From: T3SED10-260 sp035363255
GTDB taxonomy: Bacteria; Caldisericota; Caldisericia; UBA6126
DNA: 64,000 bases
Assembly (NCBI GenBank): GCA_035363255.1
Contig: DAOSES010000003.1
Location: 1-64,000, forward strand
Reading direction: 5' to 3'
Shown here: positions 16,522-22,516 of the stretch, one piece after another
How positions within the stretch are numbered: position 1 is the first letter of the stretch
How the letters are laid out: every line of letters begins with the position of its first letter
Notes under the pieces: model-generated
The model's database searches: none
The model's input: only the letters and a program-made list of their open reading frames with translations
Told to the model about the DNA's origin: nothing
Position numbers and translations under genes: made by a program

Positions 16522-16918
16522 GGCAAGCCCTCCGTGACTGCCCAAAACAGGCGCGGGAACAGTATCGCCGACGTGCGTTACCATAGCTTTCAAACTCCGT
16601 GCCACAGATCGGGCATACGAAATGATATAAGGCTCTGCGGTTCACGGCCTCAGGGTGTGCCTTCCACCAAGCCATACGGCACTTGTCCGAACAGAACCGT
16701 TTCTGCTTAGAACCCCGCATGTGCTGAAGTGGAATGCCGCAGTTGGCACAGGCATCAGTATCTACGGGTAGTTCTTGGTTTATCGAAACGCTGATGTTAT
16801 TTCGGCGGCAGTAGGACTTGACGGTGTTTTCGGACATACCGAGATCGGCAGCGATAGCGGCATAGCTGTTACCTTTACTACGTAAGTATTCAACTCGCTC
16901 TTTTTGAGCAGTAGTCAT
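16514..16918 (-). CDS. HTH and zinc-finger DNA-binding protein
   Basis: The 134-residue protein starts with a helix-turn-helix of the sigma region 4 or resolvase type (ERVEYLRSKGNSYAAIAADLGMSENTVKSYCRR). Two cysteine clusters follow (CANCGIPL...CSDKCR and CPICGTEF...CSRACF), each able to hold zinc. GGAGG lies 8 nt upstream of the ATG. It opens the recombinase operon and is a likely regulator of it or a directionality-type accessory factor; that role is inferred from position only. A conserved stem-loop precedes it. Confidence 0.8.
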   Translation of the reverse strand: MTTAQKERVEYLRSKGNSYAAIAADLGMSENTVKSYCRRNNISVSINQELPVDTDACANCGIPLQHMRGSKQKRFCSDKCRMAWWKAHPEAVNRRALYHFVCPICGTEFESYGNARRRYCSRACFGQSRRACHE

Positions 16919-16950
16919 ATGCTTTCCTCCGTTCGGAGGGGAAATAAAAA

Positions 16951-16996
16951 GCGCCCCTCTACCGTCTACAGACAGAAGAGGGGCACTTGCGTACCA
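16951..16996 (-). repeat. Stem-loop element, copy 1
   Basis: The minus strand reads GGTACGCAA, then a hairpin with outer stem CCCCTCT/AGAGGGG and an inner CTGTCTGTAGACGG loop. It begins right after the amidase stop codon and ends upstream of the zinc-finger gene. Here it is followed by GCTTTTTATTT, so it can also act as a terminator. The 30-bp core is identical in copy 3 and changed in a paired way in copy 2. Confidence 0.8.
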
Positions 16997-17007
16997 GCAT
17001 ATGCTGG

Positions 17008-17739
17008 TTATTCGGTTTTGATGAAAGCATCCGTAAATCCCGCCGCCTTGACTCTTTTTAGCATGGCATCAGCATTGGCTTTGACGGCGTAAGCACCGAC
17101 TTGTACACGGTACAGCTTTTTCGGTTCAGTTGGGGTGGGAGGCTTTGACGGTTCTGTTGCCGTGAGTAGCCTTTTGACCTCTGCTCTAAATGTATCCATT
17201 GACTTGCCGTGCTTCGGAAACCAGTGACCTGGATCGGCATGGTTACTGGCGATGCCGCGTTTATGCCCCTCGTAATGACCGATAATAACGCCATCTGCCA
17301 TCGGGTCGAGATTATACTCCTTGCAAAGATAGGCACACAGTTCGGTGGCTTCCTTGTAGATTGCGTTGAAATAGGCTTTATCGGTTAGGCCATCCTCGCA
17401 GATTTCAAAACTTGTGTGACTGTCATTGACCGATCCTTTTGAGCCGGAAGCCCCATGCCAACCGCGGTGATTCCACGGCAGTGTCTGATAGGTAGCGATA
17501 CTCCCATCAGCCAGTTTACCTATAAAGCCATGTACGCAGACCTGCCGACCGTCCGGTTTGTCTTGATTCCAGTGGTTGTTATATTGATTCTTGCCAAGCA
17601 ATCCATCGTCCGGACCCACATAACGGCGCAGATTCGGATTGTTCGCACCGGTGGAGTGAACCATAATGCCTTTGACAGTAATAGTCCTGCCAGCCTTGTA
17701 GCAGGCGTTGTTTGTGAATATCAATTTCCGTAGATTCAT
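17008..17739 (-). CDS. Phage endolysin, N-acetylmuramoyl-L-alanine amidase with SPOR domain
   Basis: The 243-residue lysis enzyme cleaves the amide bond between N-acetylmuramic acid and L-alanine in peptidoglycan. The Amidase_2 domain carries zinc-ligand motifs GIMVHSTGANN (His28) and NHADPGHWFPK, and GHYEGHKRGIASNH. A proline-rich linker leads to a C-terminal SPOR repeat (KLYRVQVGAYAVKANADAMLKRVKAAGF) that binds denuded glycan strands. There is no signal peptide, so release depends on the holin, whose stop codon it overlaps by 4 nt. Confidence 0.93.
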   Translation of the reverse strand: MNLRKLIFTNNACYKAGRTITVKGIMVHSTGANNPNLRRYVGPDDGLLGKNQYNNHWNQDKPDGRQVCVHGFIGKLADGSIATYQTLPWNHRGWHGASGSKGSVNDSHTSFEICEDGLTDKAYFNAIYKEATELCAYLCKEYNLDPMADGVIIGHYEGHKRGIASNHADPGHWFPKHGKSMDTFRAEVKRLLTATEPSKPPTPTEPKKLYRVQVGAYAVKANADAMLKRVKAAGFTDAFIKTE

Positions 17740-18146
17740 TTCTGTTCATCCTTTCCATGAAGCTGTGCCAGCACATCTTTTAACTTGGCAGGCACGGGTA
17801 ACCCAATAGCCGTGGCATTCTCAACGAGAGAAATTCCCTCATTAGCAATGTAGAAGAAGATAATCGCCGTCCGAAGTGGTGCTCCCGTGCCGCCGAGCAG
17901 ATAGGTGTCGATGAGATGACCAATGCCGACCACAAGGAATAGCGCTACCTTCTTGGCGATACCCTGCGCTCCGATTCTGCTGGACAGTTTCTTCTCCACA
18001 ATTGCCCGAAGCACGCCCGTGATGTAGTCGACGACCACGAAGGCGATGAGCGCATAAAGGAAGCCGTCCAATCCGCCCAAAAACCAGCCAAGCGTACCTC
18101 CGATGGCTGCAAATGCAACCTGAATCCAGTTCCAAATCTCTTTCAT
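17736..18146 (-). CDS. Phage holin, TcdE/phi LC3 holin_4 type
   Basis: This 136-residue protein has three or four hydrophobic segments (IQVAFAAIGGTLGWFLGG, LYALIAFVVVDYITGVL, KVALFLVVGIGHLIDTYLL, RTAIIFFYIANEGISLVENA) and the DYITG and NEGISLVEN motifs of the holin_4 family. It opens the membrane to let the amidase reach the wall. It is directly followed by the amidase gene and preceded by a terminator, so the lysis pair may have separate control from the tail genes. Confidence 0.92.
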   Translation of the reverse strand: MKEIWNWIQVAFAAIGGTLGWFLGGLDGFLYALIAFVVVDYITGVLRAIVEKKLSSRIGAQGIAKKVALFLVVGIGHLIDTYLLGGTGAPLRTAIIFFYIANEGISLVENATAIGLPVPAKLKDVLAQLHGKDEQK

Positions 18147-18173
18147 TTTCGTTTTACCTCCTGTTTTTTCGCA

Positions 18174-18202
18174 TAAAAAACGCCTGCTGAATATGCAGAC
18201 GC
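18174..18202 (-). terminator. Terminator between tail and lysis genes
   Basis: On the minus strand GCGTCTGC and GCAGGCGT pair around a 7-nt ATATTCA loop, followed by six T residues. It lies 25 nt after the stop codon of the GH18-like tail gene and just before the holin ribosome site, so read-through or a local promoter must feed the lysis genes. Confidence 0.85.
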
Positions 18203-18227
18203 GAATGCTAATATGAATAATTATTCT

Positions 18228-20699
18228 TTAACTCTGTTTCGGGAGTGCCTCCCAAAGCCGCAAGTCTTCCTGACCGAGTGACCATAGGGCAAAACCACGC
18301 AACCGCCATCGGTATCCCGCTTCATTTGCCCAGTAGACAATCGAGTCCACGTCTTGGTAGTAGACAATTCCAAAACCATCCCCATCACCGAGGAATACCC
18401 TCGAACACCAGACGTTGATGTCACGTGGCGTAAATTTTGCCGTGTAGTCAGCGTTGCATGGAATGTATAGCATTGCTGAATGCACGAAGTCATAGTCCAT
18501 AGAGATATCCTCGCTTCGGGTAGCGGATTCCTCCACATCTGAGGTAAGCGTGAATACCTCGAATTCACTGTCCCATGTCACGCTACTCCGGGCGATCCTG
18601 CCGTAGTTTTCGGTAGTACCGTTTGGCATTGTCACATCAAAGGCTTCATACGGCTCGTAAGTCCAGGCATCGCCTAAACGAAGCAGTTCACACTTGATTT
18701 CATTATCCGAGCGAATGCCGCAATAACCGCTTGTCGGTGATACCGTGGCAGTGAAGCGGAGGGTGTTACTGTTACCGGAATAGACCCTCACACGGTTGCC
18801 GCGTTTCCTCATTTCAATGAGATACATATTGGGGTTTGTGCGGATGTCGGTGGCAGGTGTTTTAGAGTAAGCTGCACCATAACTGCCGAGCAAAATAGAG
18901 TCTTGATAGAGTTCCACTCGCTCAGTGTCGATGTTGATACAACAGAAGATGTCGCCGATAAATACCCCGGCGCGCCCGCTTCCGTTATGAGGGAAAGCAA
19001 GCCGTGCTCGAAGGTGAACGTCGGAGAAACCGTCATATCTCCAGGCAAGCTGGCCACTACCTTCGAGCTGTGAATAAACCCTGCCGGACGCATATTCATC
19101 GCTTCGCCAGACTGCCCAACTGCCTGAAAGTGTAGTCCAGTAAGTGCTTTGCAGCGTGATGGGATCTCGGAAGTCCTCATACCACACCAGAGCCGAGTCG
19201 GGTTTTCGCCGCAGAATCTCGGTGGTCAGCTTGAAGCCTTTGTCCGGCACAGCCATATTCCCGTTCACGTCCTTGAAGCTACGAGGAGAGAGTTCAAAGG
19301 TAGCCGAACCTGCCGAGGGCTGTTCAGAAAACGATGAGCAAAGACGAAAGCCATATAACTGCGCGCCCACCACACCGCCATCAACTGTGATGGTATGTTC
19401 GCCTGCCGACATGCTGCGTCCTTTGGCAAGAATCGCCCAGAAGGTGCTTCTCCAATACGGCCACCATAGGCGGTTTTCGTAAAAGCCGACCGAGGAACCG
19501 TCAAGGGAGATGTTGATACCGTTCTTGTCCCAATACGGATAGCAGATACGGACTGCGACATCATAAATTCCCGATTGCGGAACGGTGATATTGTAGGTCG
19601 CTGTACCCGTTTCGGATGAGAGCGTAATCATGCCGTTGCTGATCACCACGCCCTCTGTGTAACTATCCGGCTCTCCGTCACGGTCAATATAGATTGTGCC
19701 AAACTCTGCCTTTTGTGTTTTGCCGTAGCAAGTTAAGTATCGACGGCGGTTGTATGTTTCCTCGATTATTGGAACTTCTCGGCTGGTTGCATCGCCACCC
19801 TCAGCATAATCGTAGACTTGAGGGAGCATATACGGTACTTGATCGTAATCGTCCCAGCAGGCAAGCCACGGTATCATCGGCTGCGGAGGAGCATTACCCG
19901 TGAAGTTATAGCCGCCCTCCGCCCATATTTTGGCGGCGTAATAGGTAAGCGACACGCCACGATACGTCTGGCCGAGGTCGGCAGGGTTTGTATATATCTG
20001 CCACTCCCAACCGTAACCCGGTAAACCCATATAGATCTTTTGCGGATTCATTACTCTGGCGGCATAATCATAAACACCGACAAGCCAGTCCCGTGGAGAG
20101 ACAGGACCCGGTGCGCTGCCTGCCCAGGCCATACCGTATGACATAATTGCTGCCGTGTCACAGTAAGCATCGAGATCGGCATAGACACACCAATTCTCGC
20201 CGCCGACTGAGCCTTGGACGCCCGTCATACCGGGCAAACAGATATTGACCAGCTTGGCGGGATTGTACGCTTTGACAGTTTGGTAAATGTCGCTGAAGAG
20301 AATATTTGCCGCTTCCTTGTTCTCATATCCACCGCCGCGTTCCAAGTCGATATCCACACCGGCACACCACGGATATTTCTGCATGATACGCATCAATTCG
20401 GAGAGAAACTTCGTCTTTGCGCCACTTTCGTTATTCCGTAGAGCAGTGAAGATAGAAGCTGCGCCGTGGTTCATTACAGTGAGAAACCACCGCACTTTAG
20501 GCCATTTATTGATGTACGGCATCATGCCGGATATCGGCGTCCCTGTTTCGGTTATCGTTCCTGTTATGTCCACCTCGAAGGTGAAGATGCCGACGGCTTC
20601 AAAGCGGTCGCCATAATTGTTCAAGGCTTGGTGCATTCGGGTGTTGCCCATGAAAGACCATATCATGCACTTCTTGCCCTTAAGATAATCCCTGCTCAT
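18228..20699 (-). CDS. Phage tail/baseplate protein with GH18 (chitinase-like) domain
   Basis: This 823-residue structural protein starts with a glycoside hydrolase family 18 barrel: the signature VDIDLE is at residues 115-120 with the catalytic acid Glu120, preceded by WFLTVMNHG and followed by AAIMSYGMAW and MGLPGYGWEW. The middle holds a carbohydrate-binding beta sandwich (GIYDVAVRICYPYW...HTITVDGG) and a concanavalin-like region. The ATG at 20699 overlaps the upstream stop (ATGA) behind AGGAGA. In a siphovirus of a Gram-positive host such a domain probably cuts or binds a wall or surface glycan during attachment. It has no signal peptide. Confidence 0.82.
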   Translation of the reverse strand: MSRDYLKGKKCMIWSFMGNTRMHQALNNYGDRFEAVGIFTFEVDITGTITETGTPISGMMPYINKWPKVRWFLTVMNHGAASIFTALRNNESGAKTKFLSELMRIMQKYPWCAGVDIDLERGGGYENKEAANILFSDIYQTVKAYNPAKLVNICLPGMTGVQGSVGGENWCVYADLDAYCDTAAIMSYGMAWAGSAPGPVSPRDWLVGVYDYAARVMNPQKIYMGLPGYGWEWQIYTNPADLGQTYRGVSLTYYAAKIWAEGGYNFTGNAPPQPMIPWLACWDDYDQVPYMLPQVYDYAEGGDATSREVPIIEETYNRRRYLTCYGKTQKAEFGTIYIDRDGEPDSYTEGVVISNGMITLSSETGTATYNITVPQSGIYDVAVRICYPYWDKNGINISLDGSSVGFYENRLWWPYWRSTFWAILAKGRSMSAGEHTITVDGGVVGAQLYGFRLCSSFSEQPSAGSATFELSPRSFKDVNGNMAVPDKGFKLTTEILRRKPDSALVWYEDFRDPITLQSTYWTTLSGSWAVWRSDEYASGRVYSQLEGSGQLAWRYDGFSDVHLRARLAFPHNGSGRAGVFIGDIFCCINIDTERVELYQDSILLGSYGAAYSKTPATDIRTNPNMYLIEMRKRGNRVRVYSGNSNTLRFTATVSPTSGYCGIRSDNEIKCELLRLGDAWTYEPYEAFDVTMPNGTTENYGRIARSSVTWDSEFEVFTLTSDVEESATRSEDISMDYDFVHSAMLYIPCNADYTAKFTPRDINVWCSRVFLGDGDGFGIVYYQDVDSIVYWANEAGYRWRLRGFALWSLGQEDLRLWEALPKQS

Positions 20700-21298
20700 A
20701 GACGCGGATCTCCTTCCATCATTTCTACATATTCGAGGTAGACCCTCGCTGATTTGCCGCTTTCCAGCTTCACGTGGTGCTTGCTGTCGTAAGCGGCGGT
20801 ATATTGGTAAAATCCATCCTTTGGCGTGGGATTGCCATTTCGCAGACATTCCCTTGACACAGCTTTCAACGCAAATTCATCACCCGCATTTACCGCCGAT
20901 GTAAATTTGCACTTATGCGAACCCATACCTTGTGAAATTTCAATGCTTCCCGCCGCCATTGGCTGTTTAGGATAGATATATAAGTCAAGACCCGTCGAGG
21001 TTTCCCCGGTATTGAAGAGGACGAGGGTCGCGCCGCCACGCACCACGGCATTTTGGTAGCGAGGAGCATTCCCGCTACCTTGAAGCATGGTCGAGGTGTG
21101 CGGTGTATAGCCTGTCAGTTTGTCGCCCTCCTGAAGCTGAAGGTCGGTGAAGTAAATCTCGCCCGTGCAATCGGCGATGAGGGGACGGAGGGTTACGCTT
21201 ACAATTCGCTTTTCCTCTTTGAGTTTTAGTACTTCCGCAAAGCGGATGAAGTTGTTGATTATCTTTGCCACCTCCTCCGAAAACGGTGCATAGCTCAA
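20696..21298 (-). CDS. Phage tail-tip accessory protein
   Basis: I know no precise name for this 200-residue protein. Its N-terminal part carries VTLRPLIADCTGEIYFTDLQLQEG, the second half of a carbohydrate-binding-like beta sandwich, also found in the small gene at 22305-22499. The rest is beta-rich. The start is uncertain: TTG at 21298 or the in-frame GTG at about 21268; no ATG with a ribosome site exists, and GGAGGAGG lies inside the frame. The upstream side borders the erm cassette, so its original start region may have been replaced by the insertion. Confidence 0.65.
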   Translation of the reverse strand: MSYAPFSEEVAKIINNFIRFAEVLKLKEEKRIVSVTLRPLIADCTGEIYFTDLQLQEGDKLTGYTPHTSTMLQGSGNAPRYQNAVVRGGATLVLFNTGETSTGLDLYIYPKQPMAAGSIEISQGMGSHKCKFTSAVNAGDEFALKAVSRECLRNGNPTPKDGFYQYTAAYDSKHHVKLESGKSARVYLEYVEMMEGDPRL

Positions 21299-21323
21299 AT
21301 GCGAGTGTGTACAAATGCTGAAT

Positions 21324-21352
21324 TTGACAACATAGCCTATTTATTTTATAAT
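21324..21352 (+). promoter_or_regulatory. Consensus sigma-70 promoter of the erm cassette
   Basis: TTGACA and TATAAT, both perfect, are 17 nt apart. The promoter points rightward, against every flanking phage gene, and lies about 35 nt upstream of the leader peptide. It should be active in a lysogen without phage factors. Confidence 0.92.
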
Positions 21353-21388
21353 GAAAACCAATCTATATTTGGAGGCTTGAATACACCT

Positions 21389-21418
21389 ATGAGTGGAATC
21401 TTTCGGACTCGTCAATAA
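21389..21418 (+). CDS. erm leader peptide with +X+ macrolide-arrest motif
   Basis: A nine-codon frame, MSGIFRTRQ, lies between the erm promoter and the attenuator hairpin, with GGAGG 13 nt upstream of the ATG. An in-frame TTG at 21377 would be too close to that box. Residues 6-8 are Arg-Thr-Arg, matching the +X+ motif at which macrolide-bound ribosomes stop in known Erm leaders such as that of ErmD (Arg-Leu-Arg). The stop codon ends 1 nt before the hairpin. The frame is short and unproven, but position and motif agree. Confidence 0.75.
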   Translation: MSGIFRTRQ

Positions 21419-21419
21419 G

Positions 21420-21477
21420 GTGCACTAAACAAACGGAAGCGTAAAATACTCTTCCTTTAGTTTTGTGCACTTTTTTT
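21420..21477 (+). terminator. Attenuator hairpin upstream of erm
   Basis: Two 20-nt arms (21420-21439 and 21451-21470) pair at 17 positions, with six perfect base pairs at the foot (GTGCAC), and are followed by seven T residues. It is an intrinsic terminator placed between the leader and the erm gene. A ribosome stopped on the leader would cover the foot of the left arm and favour read-through, as proposed for ermK. The direct reading is terminator; the drug response is inferred. Confidence 0.8.
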
Positions 21478-21511
21478 CGACCCGAATAGAATCGAAAGAG
21501 GTGTATTTTTT

Positions 21512-22303
21512 ATGTCCAAAAATAGAAACCAAGGGCAAAATCCGCCCATTTGTGTATCCCAAAATTACCTGACCAGCTACAAAACAATAAAAAAATTGCT
21601 TCATAAAACCAGTATCACCGCAGGTGATCATGTGATTGAAATAGGCCCCGGTAAAGGCCATATTACTGGTTTACTCCTTGAAAACTGCCAGAAAGTAAGC
21701 GCTATTGAAGTTGACAAAAAGCTTTATGGAAGGCTTCTTGAAAAATTCAGTGATGACGAAAACCTCGACCTTTATCATCAGGACTTCCTGCAATGGCGGC
21801 TTCCTGCTTCTGTGGACTATAAGGTTTTTGCAAACATTCCTTTTTTCCATACCACCAGCATATTGCGCAAGCTGACGGAAAGCAAAAACCCACCAACAGA
21901 AGCATGGTTAACGATGGAAAAGGGTGCGGCCAAGCGTTTCATGGGAACCTCGCGTGAAAGCCTGCGGTCACTCATGATAAAGCCAGTATTCGATCTTGAA
22001 ATCGTCTACCATTTTCGCCGGGAGGATTTTCATCCGAAGCCCGGCGTAGACGTGGTATTGCTCCATCTGAATAAAAAGGCACAACCAGATGTATCGCCAG
22101 TCCAATGGCTTGCTTACGAGCGCTTTGTCTCAGCCGGCCTACGAAGCAATGGTGCCGAATTACGACGCATGTTTACAAAAAAGCAGTTGTCCAGAGCATT
22201 TCGAGAAGCTGGCATACATGGTTACGCCTCTGGGGAAATGCTTTATGTGCAATGGCTCTGCCTTTTCCGATGCTACTACAAGCATGTACTTCGCAAAGAC
22301 TGA
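21512..22303 (+). CDS. erm: Erm-family 23S rRNA adenine N6-methyltransferase
   Basis: The 263-residue enzyme methylates A2058 of 23S rRNA (E. coli numbering), giving resistance to macrolides, lincosamides and streptogramin B. The start resembles other Erm proteins (SQNYLTS at 16-22). The SAM site is IEIGPGKG (residues 42-49), followed by an acidic AIEVD and HQD at 89-91; the catalytic loop is NIPFFH from residue 108, the Erm/KsgA type N-I-P-F/Y. AGAGG precedes the ATG. It lies in the phage tail module on the opposite strand, ends 1 nt before the stop of a phage gene, and has its own promoter and attenuator, so it is an inserted cargo gene. I cannot assign the Erm class. Confidence 0.92.
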   Translation: MSKNRNQGQNPPICVSQNYLTSYKTIKKLLHKTSITAGDHVIEIGPGKGHITGLLLENCQKVSAIEVDKKLYGRLLEKFSDDENLDLYHQDFLQWRLPASVDYKVFANIPFFHTTSILRKLTESKNPPTEAWLTMEKGAAKRFMGTSRESLRSLMIKPVFDLEIVYHFRREDFHPKPGVDVVLLHLNKKAQPDVSPVQWLAYERFVSAGLRSNGAELRRMFTKKQLSRAFREAGIHGYASGEMLYVQWLCLFRCYYKHVLRKD

Positions 22304-22304
22304 A

Positions 22305-22499
22305 TCACCCATCCAGTGTCCACCTAATTTCACAGACGTGGCCGACCCAGCCTGTGGCGACGATACCTGCTTGCAACATTAGATCAGTGAAGAACACCTC
22401 TCCAGTACAGTTCTGTATAACAAGACGGATGGTGATGGAGCGCAGCCTGCCGTAGCCTTTGGGTGAAGCGTCTCGCGCCACTTGTTGAAAAGATACCAT
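22305..22499 (-). CDS. Small phage tail-tip protein, half of a beta-sandwich domain
   Basis: The 64-residue frame carries ITIRLVIQNCTGEVFFTDLMLQAG, close in pattern to the start of the protein at 20696-21298. It has an ATG with GGGCGG upstream and begins 17 nt after the stop of the large tail protein, which itself ends in the first half of such a sandwich. Either the domain is made in two pieces, or a single gene was split. Its 3' end abuts the erm stop codon, so the natural C terminus may have been lost when erm entered. Confidence 0.6.
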   Translation of the reverse strand: MVSFQQVARDASPKGYGRLRSITIRLVIQNCTGEVFFTDLMLQAGIVATGWVGHVCEIRWTLDG

Positions 22500-22516
22500 G
22501 TGAAATCACCGCCCTC

